Shown here one piece after another: positions 8,208 to 16,838 of a DNA stretch of 64,000 bases. Every line of letters begins with the position of its first letter. Positions within the stretch are counted from its first letter, which is position 1. Under the pieces are notes generated by a model. The model did not search any database. It was not told the origin of the DNA and worked only from the letters and a program-made list of their open reading frames with translations. This DNA comes from Emticicia fluvialis (GTDB lineage: Bacteria > Bacteroidota > Bacteroidia > Cytophagales > Spirosomataceae), in the NCBI RefSeq assembly GCF_024793945.1, contig NZ_JANUSD010000018.1:34572-98571 (forward strand). Reading direction: 5' to 3'. Made by a program: the position numbers and the translations under genes.

Positions 8208-9584
8208 TTACCAAACATAAGTAGCCACAGACCCACCATTAAGGGCCTGGCTCAGCGTTTTGCCTTTAAAAGAAATTGTGAAAGATTGCGGTTTGTCAGA
8301 TTCATTCAGTACTAACAGTACTGTTTTGCCACCTGAGGTTTTAAAGGCCACATTGGCCAGAGACAAGGTAATGTTTGAAGCTACCCGCACTGAACCCGGG
8401 CGTACAAATTTAGAGGCATGTGCCACAATATAATAAGCCGGGTTTCTGATGATAGACTTGCCAATAGTTAAGGCTCCCAGGCACTCGGTGCAACCGCCGT
8501 CAGTATGTGGGTTTTGTTTCGGGTCTGCAGCTAGATTCCATTCCAGCACATTTCTGCACCAGTTTCTGGGTGCGCCAATAATCAGGTTTTTTATATGCCA
8601 TTTCAGGTCTCCCGCAAAATTGCCCGGGGCACCAATCCATTGTTCGGTAAAGTACAGGTTTTTGTCAGGATGTGCTTCATGAACATCTTTCAGGGCTTCA
8701 ATTGCGCCGCCGTACAGGTGGAAAGCCGAGCCATCAATATATTTACGTGCTTCGGGGTCGTTCAGAATACTGATGGGGTAATCCGGGCGGTCGGCATTGT
8801 GGTCATACAGTACAATTTTGGTTTTAATACCACTGGTTTTAAACGTCGGACCCAGATTTTTTTTGATAAAAGTGGCCTGTTCATCTGGCAGCATCAATAA
8901 ACTTGGGTTGTTGCCGGGGTGCAAAGGTTCGTTTTGAATGGTTATGGCGTCAATTCTGATGCCTTCTTTTTGCATGGCCTGTATGTAGCGGGTAAGGTAT
9001 CTGGCATAAGCCTGGTAGTATTCGGGGTTCAGGCTGCCTCCTTTTGAGTTGCCGTTGGTTTTCATCCAAACCGGGGGCGTCCAGGGCGAACCCAGTATCT
9101 TAATTGTCGGATTAATTTTCAGTATTTGCTTCAAAACAGGAATAAGGTCTTTTTGCTCTTCAGCCAGACTGAATTTATTCATAGTCACATCGGTTTCTCC
9201 GGCAGGCAGGTCGTTATAAGTAAACACATGGTCGCTTAAATCAGATGCGCCGATGCTGATACGCAGGTAACTGATGCCTATATTGTTACCATTGGTAGCA
9301 AAAAGTTCTTTCAGTAAATTGGCCTTTTCGGTTTCGCCCAGTTTATTAATCAATGTGGCACTACCCCCTGTAAGCGTAAAGCCAAAGCCATCCATGGTCT
9401 GAAATTTCTTTGTATCATCTACAAAAATGGTGGGGCAGTCAGTTTTATCATCCACAAACTGTAAGGCCTGGGCCTGTTTTTGAAACAGGGCAGATTTATC
9501 GGCATTGGTAAGCCATACGTCAACCCGTTGTGCATAAGTAAATGAAACCGCAAAAATAAAAGCTGGTAAAAGAAGGTATTTCAT
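8208..9584 (-). CDS. Exported GH30 glycosidase (glucosylceramidase-like)
   Basis: 458 residues with a signal peptide (MKYLLLPAFIFAVSFTYAQ). This is a retaining (beta/alpha)8 glycosidase of family GH30. The acid/base Glu219 lies in ITIQNEPLHPGN and the nucleophile Glu314 in LYFTEQWIG, both in the expected context. A C-terminal beta domain (about 400-458) contains KTVLLVLNESDKPQSFTI. GH30 enzymes act on beta-glucosides, beta-1,6-glucans or glucosylceramide. The short YFTEQW form resembles the glucosylceramidase/beta-1,6-glucanase branch, but the substrate is not decided by sequence alone. It is monocistronic and divergent from the nucleoside hydrolase. Confidence 0.9.
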   Translation of the reverse strand: MKYLLLPAFIFAVSFTYAQRVDVWLTNADKSALFQKQAQALQFVDDKTDCPTIFVDDTKKFQTMDGFGFTLTGGSATLINKLGETEKANLLKELFATNGNNIGISYLRISIGASDLSDHVFTYNDLPAGETDVTMNKFSLAEEQKDLIPVLKQILKINPTIKILGSPWTPPVWMKTNGNSKGGSLNPEYYQAYARYLTRYIQAMQKEGIRIDAITIQNEPLHPGNNPSLLMLPDEQATFIKKNLGPTFKTSGIKTKIVLYDHNADRPDYPISILNDPEARKYIDGSAFHLYGGAIEALKDVHEAHPDKNLYFTEQWIGAPGNFAGDLKWHIKNLIIGAPRNWCRNVLEWNLAADPKQNPHTDGGCTECLGALTIGKSIIRNPAYYIVAHASKFVRPGSVRVASNITLSLANVAFKTSGGKTVLLVLNESDKPQSFTISFKGKTLSQALNGGSVATYVW

Positions 9585-9768
9585 AGATTGGGAATGAGGT
9601 TTTCGGCAGGCAAGTTAGATAGAAATATAAAATAAACCCATTGTTTACTTGATTAGATTCAATTTTTAAATGACCCTGTGAGCATTTATTATCAGCCGTT
9701 TCTGTTTCAGTTTCTACTTTTATTTTTTATTTTTGAGAACAAGTTCAGCCTTTAACCTCTTTATATCA

Positions 9769-10752
9769 ATGCCAAAGTTTCTTGCCATCGTACTTTGCAT
9801 GCTAAGCCTGTGTCTTTCTGCTCAGAAAAGTAAGCCAGTTTCAGTTATTTTTGATACCGACATCGCACCTGATTATGACGACGTAGGCGCGATGGCCCTG
9901 CTGCATGCCCTGGCCGATGCTGGCGAAGCGAAGATTCTGGCCACTATTTCATGCAATTCCTTTGAAACCACCGCACCTACCATCAGCGTACTGAATACAT
10001 ATTTCGGTCGTCCGGATATCCCGGTTGGTATTACCAAAAGAGAAAAACCCAACATGAACTGTTCGCAAAAGTGGGCAGATTTTATAATAGATAAATATCC
10101 TCATAACTTAAAAGCAAATGCCGAAGCCACTGAGGCGGTGAAACTTTACCGCAGGATTCTGGCAAAACAGCCAGACCAGTCTGTAACTATTATAACGGTT
10201 GGCTTTTTTACCAATCTGGCCGATTTGCTTGATTCCCGGCCAGATGAGTTTTCAAAACTTTCAGGAAAAGACCTCATCAGAAAAAAAGTAAAATCGTTGG
10301 TATCTATGGCTGCCGGGCTGGATAAAAACCAGCGTTTCCGTGAATTTAATGTGCATATTGATGCCAGAGCATCGCAAAAGGTATTTACTGAATGGAATAC
10401 ACCAATGCTGCTCAGTGGTTTTGAGATCGGCGAGAAAATAAGAACAGGTATTCGACTGATAAACAATGATGATATCCAGAACAGCCCCGTGAAAGATGCG
10501 TATCAGGTAGCTTTGGCAAAAGATAAGAACACCCAGGGGCGTAACAGCTGGGACCAGACCGCCGTTCTGGTAGCCATTAGAGGTATTGAACCCTATTTCT
10601 CTTACAGAAAGTTGAATCTGGAGATTAAGGAGGATGGCACAAATGTGCTGATACCCGGTGAGAAACTGATGTACCTGACAGAGAAAATGCCCCCTGCAGA
10701 AGTAGCAACCATCATTGAAGATTACATGATGCACCAGCCTAAAAAGAAATAG
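9769..10752 (+). CDS. Exported inosine-uridine-type nucleoside hydrolase
   Basis: 327 residues from the ATG at 9769, which starts a clean signal peptide (MPKFLAIVLCMLSLCLSAQ); a TTG at 9733 would add 12 residues before it. The calcium-binding signature of the family is present as VIFDTDIAPDYDDVGAMALL (DTDxxxDxDD). Near the end the conserved His is replaced by a DQTAVL context (SWDQTAVLVA), as in several bacterial subfamilies. It cleaves ribonucleosides to base plus ribose, here probably in the periplasm. The next two genes import and phosphorylate a sugar, so this is the first step of a nucleoside-ribose salvage operon. Confidence 0.88.
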   Translation: MPKFLAIVLCMLSLCLSAQKSKPVSVIFDTDIAPDYDDVGAMALLHALADAGEAKILATISCNSFETTAPTISVLNTYFGRPDIPVGITKREKPNMNCSQKWADFIIDKYPHNLKANAEATEAVKLYRRILAKQPDQSVTIITVGFFTNLADLLDSRPDEFSKLSGKDLIRKKVKSLVSMAAGLDKNQRFREFNVHIDARASQKVFTEWNTPMLLSGFEIGEKIRTGIRLINNDDIQNSPVKDAYQVALAKDKNTQGRNSWDQTAVLVAIRGIEPYFSYRKLNLEIKEDGTNVLIPGEKLMYLTEKMPPAEVATIIEDYMMHQPKKK

Positions 10753-10783
10753 TCAATCATTTCACCTCTAATCATCAGGCCAA

Positions 10784-11779
10784 ATGTTTATCATAGAAAC
10801 ATATCCGCTTGCCGTACTGTTCTGTATTATTACCATGTTGTGCTGGGGTTCATGGGCCAATACCCAAAAACTGGCGGCGGCTACCTGGCGTTTTGAATTA
10901 TTTTATTGGGACTACGTAACCGGTATCGTACTGCTAGCTACTTTTCTGGCATTTACACTGGGCAGCAACGGCACCGAAGGGCGAAGCTTTATTGCTGATG
11001 TGCAACAGGCTGATGCCAGCAATGTAAGCTCGGCCATGCTGGGCGGGGTGGTTTTCAACGCAGCTAATATTCTTTTGGGTGCGGCTATATCTATTGCAGG
11101 TATGGCAGTGGCTTTTCCGGTTGGTATTGGTCTGGCGCTGGTGATTGGCGTGATTGTGAACTACCTGGATAACCCGGTTGGTAATTCATCACTTATTTTT
11201 CTTGGTGTAGGGCTTATTGCTGCTGCCATATTGATTAATGCCTATGCTTACAGGCGCGCAGTTGCACAGGCAAAGGGTGTTTCTTCAAAAGGATTGATTC
11301 TCTCGGTAGTGGCCGGGGTGCTGATGGGCTATTTCTACAAATATGTGGCGCAGGCCATGTTCCAGAACTTTGAAGTACCAGAAGCCGGAAAGCTAAGCCC
11401 TTACACAGCTGTGTTCTTTTTTTCGATAGGCATCTTCTTAAGCAATATTTTGTTTAATTCATTGCTGATGTGGAAGCCTTTTGTGGGAACACCCGTTAGC
11501 TACGGCAGTTATTTTAGAGGGAGCATGAAAAATCACCTGACGGGTGTGTTAGGTGGGGTAATCTGGTGTATGGGTATGGCCTTTAGCATTATCGCATCTG
11601 ATAAAGCCGGAACAGCCATTTCATACGGATTAGGGCAGGGGGCTACTGTGGTAGCAGCCATCTGGGGTATTTTTATCTGGAAAGAGTTCAGAAATGCACC
11701 CCGGGGTACATCAACTATACTTAATGTAATGCTGCTGCTTTACTTAACGGGGTTGGGCTTGATAATAGCAGCAAGATAA
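10784..11779 (+). CDS. GRP-family sugar transporter (probable ribose permease)
   Basis: 331 residues with about ten hydrophobic segments. The start FIIETYPLAVLFCIITMLCW and the stretch CWGSWANTQKLA are typical of the glucose/ribose porter (GRP, RbsU/GlcU-like) branch of the drug/metabolite superfamily, as is FPVGIGLALVIGVIVNY. It lies in the inner membrane. It starts 31 nt after the nucleoside hydrolase and ends 20 nt before ribokinase. The genes on both sides indicate ribose as substrate. This is inference from context; the family alone covers several sugars. Confidence 0.85.
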   Translation: MFIIETYPLAVLFCIITMLCWGSWANTQKLAAATWRFELFYWDYVTGIVLLATFLAFTLGSNGTEGRSFIADVQQADASNVSSAMLGGVVFNAANILLGAAISIAGMAVAFPVGIGLALVIGVIVNYLDNPVGNSSLIFLGVGLIAAAILINAYAYRRAVAQAKGVSSKGLILSVVAGVLMGYFYKYVAQAMFQNFEVPEAGKLSPYTAVFFFSIGIFLSNILFNSLLMWKPFVGTPVSYGSYFRGSMKNHLTGVLGGVIWCMGMAFSIIASDKAGTAISYGLGQGATVVAAIWGIFIWKEFRNAPRGTSTILNVMLLLYLTGLGLIIAAR

Positions 11780-11799
11780 CATCCACAAAATTTTTAGAT

Positions 11800-12720
11800 A
11801 TGTCAAAAATAGTAGTGATAGGCAGTTCGAACACCGATATGGTGGTGAAAACGAGCCGTTTCCCCAAACCCGGGGAAACTATATTGGGAGGCACATTTTT
11901 TATGTTTGCCGGTGGGAAAGGAGCGAACCAGGCTGTATCGGCTGCCCGTATGGGAGGAGACGTGGTGTTTATTGCCAAAGTAGGAGACGACATTTTCGGC
12001 AAGCAGGCCGTTGAGGGTTTCCGGAATGAAAAAATCAATACAGACTATATCATTACTGATGCCGAAAAAGCCTCGGGTACAGCTTTAATTATTGTGAATG
12101 AAGCCGGAGAAAACAATATTGTGGTGGCTCCCGGCTCTAATGATACGTTGTCGGCAGAAGATATTCTGAAGGCAGAATCAGAAATTGAAGGAGCCGAAGT
12201 GGTACTGATACAACTGGAGACACCACTGGCAACTGTATTTTTTGCTGCTCAACTGGGGGTTAAAACCGAAAGTAAGGTAATTCTTAACCCTGCTCCGGCA
12301 CAGCAACTGCCGCAAGAGCTTTATCCGTTATTATATCTGATAACCCCCAATGAAACAGAGGCAGGCATACTGACCGGCATTGAGGTAACTGATGATGCCG
12401 CTGTTGAAGAAGCCGCACAGGTATTGCTTGATAAGGGCGTACGAAATGTAATTATTACTTTGGGTGATAGGGGGGCGTATTTCAGAAACGAATACCTTTC
12501 GTTTTTTATGGACGCGCCAATGGTTGAAGCCATAGACACCACCGCCGCAGGTGATGTGTTTAATGGCACACTGGCTGTTGCACTGGCTTATAAAAAAGAC
12601 TGGCGGTCTGCCGTTGAGCTGGCCTGCAAGGCCGCTTCGCTTTCAGTAACGCGTATGGGCGCGCAGGCTTCGGCTCCCTATCTGAACGAAATTTCATCTT
12701 CTTCTAATTTCTATTTCTAA
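11800..12720 (+). CDS. rbsK: Ribokinase
   Basis: 306 residues, PfkB family. The enzyme phosphorylates ribose to ribose 5-phosphate. The start is IVVIGSSNTDMVVKTSRFPKPGETI, given here in part as GSSNTDMVV and PKPGETI. GGKGANQAVSAARMGG is PfkB signature 1. DTTAAGDVFNGTLA is signature 2, with the catalytic base Asp252; the usual DTxGAGD has Ala in place of the first Gly, which is tolerated in the family. It closes the nucleoside hydrolase-transporter-ribokinase operon. Confidence 0.93.
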   Translation: MSKIVVIGSSNTDMVVKTSRFPKPGETILGGTFFMFAGGKGANQAVSAARMGGDVVFIAKVGDDIFGKQAVEGFRNEKINTDYIITDAEKASGTALIIVNEAGENNIVVAPGSNDTLSAEDILKAESEIEGAEVVLIQLETPLATVFFAAQLGVKTESKVILNPAPAQQLPQELYPLLYLITPNETEAGILTGIEVTDDAAVEEAAQVLLDKGVRNVIITLGDRGAYFRNEYLSFFMDAPMVEAIDTTAAGDVFNGTLAVALAYKKDWRSAVELACKAASLSVTRMGAQASAPYLNEISSSSNFYF

Positions 12721-12770
12721 ATTGCGTTTATTTTTGTTGTTTTGACAATTAATTGACCAAAAGGCAATTC

Positions 12771-13664
12771 ATGAGAAAATACCTCTTTTTAATGCTCTTA
12801 CCCATGGCTACTATGGTTAGGGCGCAATCTATACTTGAAGAGCAGTTTCAGTTTAATTTTCTTGCTTTAAACCCTGCCATGACTGGAGCCCGGGAGACTT
12901 TCAGCCTCAATGGTATGTTTGGTAACCAGTTTAATGGTACGTTGCGCCCTCAGCAGGTTTATCAGCTTTTTTCTATGGATGGCGTTATACAGCAAGGTAA
13001 AGGGGGCCTTGGTTTGCAGGCGTATAACAGTAATGTAAGTGGTTTTGATAACGCCGGCGCCAAGTTGTCTTATGCCTATCGCGAGCAGTTCAGAAACGGG
13101 CTTACGGTTTCTGTAGGCGCCAACGCCGGATTCATCTATCAGCCCGTTATATTATCCGGCACGGGTGTCAAACAAATGTTCCCGTATCTGGGTTTAGGAG
13201 GTATGCTTTCTACCAAACAGTTTTTTGTAGGCCTTTCTAAACCTGTTTTACTGATAAGCGATGGCCTGTATAATAGCAAACAACCGGTTTATACCATGAT
13301 TGGGGCGTCGGTAGGAGAACCAGAAAACGTAATGCTCAACATTAGCGGTACGCTGGAAACCAGCAAAGGTGAAAAACCAGGTGTTTTTCTGACAGCGAAG
13401 GTATGGATGAACGAGCAGATAGGCCTGGGCCTATTATACAGAGCAGAAACACACATGGGTAGAAAGGTAAATAAAATAATACCAATGGCAGAATTTCAAC
13501 TGGGTGAGAGTTTCCGTCTGGGCGGGTCTTATGATTTTAGACCGCTGGCTTATTCAGGTTCGGCATCGCAGGAGATTTTCCAGCAGAGAGGTATTTTTCA
13601 GCTGTATATCCGCTATGAGTTTTTGGGCGAATACGGCAGCTCCAGTCGCATGAAATACTATTAA
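12771..13664 (+). CDS. PorP/SprF family type IX secretion-associated membrane protein
   Basis: 297 residues from the ATG at 12771, which starts a signal peptide (MRKYLFLMLLPMATMVRAQ); an upstream TTG at 12753 is in frame but less likely. The mature start SILEEQFQFNFLALNPAMTG carries the NPAxTG motif of PorP/SprF proteins. The rest is a beta-barrel pattern with aromatic ends (LSYAYREQFRNGL, IYQPVILSG). These proteins sit in the outer membrane and help anchor or export T9SS cargo. Only 50 nt follow the rbsK stop, so cotranscription is possible though functionally unrelated. A terminator follows directly. Confidence 0.88.
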   Translation: MRKYLFLMLLPMATMVRAQSILEEQFQFNFLALNPAMTGARETFSLNGMFGNQFNGTLRPQQVYQLFSMDGVIQQGKGGLGLQAYNSNVSGFDNAGAKLSYAYREQFRNGLTVSVGANAGFIYQPVILSGTGVKQMFPYLGLGGMLSTKQFFVGLSKPVLLISDGLYNSKQPVYTMIGASVGEPENVMLNISGTLETSKGEKPGVFLTAKVWMNEQIGLGLLYRAETHMGRKVNKIIPMAEFQLGESFRLGGSYDFRPLAYSGSASQEIFQQRGIFQLYIRYEFLGEYGSSSRMKYY

Positions 13665-13668
13665 TATG

Positions 13669-13695
13669 AAATCCCTCTTTCCGGAGGGATTTTTA
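13669..13695 (+). terminator. Terminator after PorP/SprF gene
   Basis: AAATCCCTC and GAGGGATTT form a 9-bp stem with a six-base loop, followed by a T-rich tail. Confidence 0.85.
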
Positions 13696-13844
13696 TTTAT
13701 TTCATGGGCTTTGTTGAGCCTTTGAAACACTGAAAGTCAGGAACTGAAAATTGTTTTCATATCAAATGTAACTATTCTGTTTTCTTTCATCCGAAAGACA
13801 ATGATTTTAGTAAAAAAATTGTTATTTTATTGAATACCTTACTG

Positions 13845-13852
13845 TAACTTTG
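13845..13852 (+). promoter_or_regulatory. Possible -7 box of the sucAB operon
   Basis: TAACTTTG is a perfect Bacteroidota -7 box, 136 nt upstream of sucA. No TTTG stands at 19-21 nt upstream, so only half of the promoter is supported. The 292-nt gap between the terminator and sucA shows no other gene. Confidence 0.45.
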
Positions 13853-13987
13853 TAGCGTTTTGGCAAGTGGGGGTTTGAAGACACGGTTAGTTTAAGATTT
13901 TCCCCTCACCAGAGCAGGTTTTATGCGGTTTTACGACTAAATATTATCGTTCTCCGAAACGAGCATTTAATAATTTTAAAATTCTCA

Positions 13988-16783
13988 ATGGACCAATTCT
14001 CGTACATCGCCAATGCTGACGTAGCCGCATTGGACGCTATTTACCAACAATACAAACAAGATCCTACTTCTGTTGACGAAAGCTGGCAGAATTTCTTCAA
14101 AGGTTTTGAGTTTCATCAGGCTTATAGTGGAAACGGACAATCGAACGGCACTAACGGAGTAGCTGCCAAACCTGCCGGTATAACATCTGCCAGTGCAGAG
14201 CACACACGCAAGGAAATGGAAGTGGTGCACCTCATCAGAGGGTACCGCTCTCGCGGGCACCTGCTATCTAAAATAAACCCTATCGGGCCGCGGAAAGACC
14301 GCAAGCCAATGCTTGACCTGGCCGATTTTAATTTGTCTGATGCAGATCTGGATACAGTTTTTGAGGCCGGAGTAGAGCTTTTTGGTGAAGCCGCCTCTTT
14401 GCGCAAAATTGTTGATGCACTTAAAAAAGTATATCTGGGCAAAATTGGTTTTGAATATTTATATATCCGCGACCGCCAGGCTAAAAACTGGTTGCGTAAG
14501 AAAATTGAACAGGAGTACCTGAACTTTACGCCAACCCGTGAGCAGAAACTACGGATTTTTGAAAAACTGAACGAGGCCGTAAATTTTGAAAATTTCCTTC
14601 ACACCAAATTCCTGGGTAAAAAACGTTTCTCGCTTGAAGGTGGTGAATCTACCATTCCTGCATTAGACATTGCCATTAACCGTGGCGCCGAACTGGGAGT
14701 AGAAGAAGTGGTAATTGGTATGGCGCACCGTGGCCGTTTGAATATATTGACCAATATTCTGCAAAAGCCTTACGAGCAGGTTTTCAATGAGTTTGAAGAA
14801 AACATTCAGCTGGATGCCTATACAGACGGCGACGTGAAATACCACATGGGGTATTCAAGCCAGGTAGAAACCCCGGAAGGAAAAAGAGTGAGCCTTAAAT
14901 TGATGGCTAACCCTTCTCACCTGGAGGCCGTTAATCCGGTGGTAACAGGTTATGCACGTGCCAGAGCCGATGCACACTACGAGAAAGCGGCCGTGAAACC
15001 AAACGACCGTGACGATATTTATGACAAAATTCTGCCTATCATCATTCATGGTGATGCGGCCGTTGCCGGTCAGGGCATTGTATATGAAGTAACGCAGATG
15101 TCTAACCTGCCGGGTTATTATACCGGGGGTACGCTTCATTTTGTAATTAATAACCAGGTTGGCTTTACAACCGACTTTGAAGACGCCCGTTCGTCTATCT
15201 ATTGTACCGACATCGCCAAAATTATCGATGCGCCTATCTTCCATGTAAACGGAGATGACCCCGAGGCAGTGGTTTATACCATGAAACTGGCTACCGAATT
15301 CCGTCAGGAATTTAACCGCGATGTGTTCGTGAACATGATTTGTTACCGTAAATACGGCCATAACGAATCGGATGAACCGCGTATGACCCAGCCAACCATG
15401 TATAAGGTGATTGATACCCACCCGAACACCAGAGAGATTTATCTGCAGGAATTGATGGAACGCGGAGAGGCAGATGCAAAATTCTCGGAAGAACTGAAAA
15501 AACAATTTGAAGGCGAATTGCAGGATTTACTTGCCAAAGTAAAACAAAAGCAACTGCCTTATCAGAAACCAAAACTGGAAGAAGACTGGGAAAAACTGCG
15601 TCGCTCAGTGCCTGAAGATTTTGAGCAATCGCCGGTTACAGGTATTTCAACGGCTACTATTGAGAAAATCGGGAAGGCTTTATCAAACGTGCCGAATGGT
15701 TTCAAACCTTTGAAGCAGATTGAAAAAGTACTGGATGAAAGACGTGCCATTTTTGCACAGGAGAAGCCCTTTAACTGGTCGGTTGGTGAGTTAATGGCCT
15801 ATGGCGCCATCCTTGACGAAGGCAGAATAGTGCGTATTACAGGCCAGGATGTACAACGTGGTACGTTTACGCACCGCCACGCAGTGTTGCATGATGCCGA
15901 TACCAACCAGCTATATACCAATCTGGCCCATATAGACGAAAATCAGGGTAAATTTGAAATATACAATTCGCTTCTGGCTGAATACGGTGTAATGGGCTTT
16001 GAGTATGGCTACTCAATGGCTAACCCGAACGCGCTTGTTATCTGGGAAGCACAGTTTGGTGATTTCTCGAATGGTGCGCAGATTATGATTGACCAGTTTA
16101 TTGCCGCTTCAGAATCAAAATGGAACAGCATGAACGGCCTTGTTTTGTTGCTGCCACATGGTTATGAAGGCCAGGGGCCTGAGCACTCAAATGCCCGCCC
16201 TGAGCGTTATCTGCAATTGGCTGCCGAGTACAACATGTATGTATGTGCCTGTACAACGCCTGCCAATATCTTCCACATGTTGCGCCGTCAGGTAGCATTA
16301 CCATTCCGTAAGCCATGTATCCACATGTCGCCCAAGTCTATGTTACGCCATCCAATGGCTATTTCTAAAATAGAAGACTTTGGCGAGGGTACACGCTTCC
16401 AGGAGACTATCGGTGACGATTTTGCCGACCCTAAAAAGGTAAAACGCGTATTATTGTGCAGCGGTAAAGTTTATTACGATTTGTTAGATAAGCAACAAAA
16501 AGAACAACGTACCGACGTAGCCATTATCCGTGTTGAGCAACTGCACCCGTTCCCTGCCAAACAGATAGAAGCACATCTGGCCAGATACAAAAAGCCAGAG
16601 GTAATATGGGTACAGGAAGAACCTGAAAACATGGGCTACTGGTCTTTTGTGTTGCGGGAGTTTCCTCAAATTGGTGTAGGTAATGTAATTGCCCGTAAGT
16701 CGAGCGCATCACCTGCCACAGGATACACCAAAATACATGCGAAAGAGCAGTCCGAAATTGTTGAGAAAGCGTTTAACAAGTAA
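13988..16783 (+). CDS. sucA: 2-oxoglutarate dehydrogenase E1
   Basis: 931 residues. This is the thiamine-diphosphate E1 subunit of the TCA-cycle complex that decarboxylates 2-oxoglutarate. The N-terminal region SYIANADVAALDAIYQQYK and DESWQNFFKGFEF is the E2-binding arm. The core shows GMAHRGRLNIL, MANPSHLEAVNPVV, HGDAAVAGQGIVYE and the transketolase-like stretch THRHAVLHD, all standard for E1o. Its length equals the E. coli enzyme within a few residues. sucB follows after 55 nt with no terminator between, so they form an operon; the E3 gene is not in the window. Confidence 0.97.
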   Translation: MDQFSYIANADVAALDAIYQQYKQDPTSVDESWQNFFKGFEFHQAYSGNGQSNGTNGVAAKPAGITSASAEHTRKEMEVVHLIRGYRSRGHLLSKINPIGPRKDRKPMLDLADFNLSDADLDTVFEAGVELFGEAASLRKIVDALKKVYLGKIGFEYLYIRDRQAKNWLRKKIEQEYLNFTPTREQKLRIFEKLNEAVNFENFLHTKFLGKKRFSLEGGESTIPALDIAINRGAELGVEEVVIGMAHRGRLNILTNILQKPYEQVFNEFEENIQLDAYTDGDVKYHMGYSSQVETPEGKRVSLKLMANPSHLEAVNPVVTGYARARADAHYEKAAVKPNDRDDIYDKILPIIIHGDAAVAGQGIVYEVTQMSNLPGYYTGGTLHFVINNQVGFTTDFEDARSSIYCTDIAKIIDAPIFHVNGDDPEAVVYTMKLATEFRQEFNRDVFVNMICYRKYGHNESDEPRMTQPTMYKVIDTHPNTREIYLQELMERGEADAKFSEELKKQFEGELQDLLAKVKQKQLPYQKPKLEEDWEKLRRSVPEDFEQSPVTGISTATIEKIGKALSNVPNGFKPLKQIEKVLDERRAIFAQEKPFNWSVGELMAYGAILDEGRIVRITGQDVQRGTFTHRHAVLHDADTNQLYTNLAHIDENQGKFEIYNSLLAEYGVMGFEYGYSMANPNALVIWEAQFGDFSNGAQIMIDQFIAASESKWNSMNGLVLLLPHGYEGQGPEHSNARPERYLQLAAEYNMYVCACTTPANIFHMLRRQVALPFRKPCIHMSPKSMLRHPMAISKIEDFGEGTRFQETIGDDFADPKKVKRVLLCSGKVYYDLLDKQQKEQRTDVAIIRVEQLHPFPAKQIEAHLARYKKPEVIWVQEEPENMGYWSFVLREFPQIGVGNVIARKSSASPATGYTKIHAKEQSEIVEKAFNK

Positions 16784-16838
16784 GTAACCGTAAGAAAAAT
16801 AAATATATCGATATCAATAACTTAGCAATAAACAAGTT

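Noticed and set aside
9733..9768. Upstream TTG start of the nucleoside hydrolase
   Set aside because: The ATG at 9769 starts a clean signal peptide; the TTG would put 12 non-signal residues before it.
14855..15505. Long minus-strand ORF of 216 codons inside sucA
   Set aside because: It is antisense to conserved sucA codons, has no recognisable domain, and its composition is that of a shadow frame.
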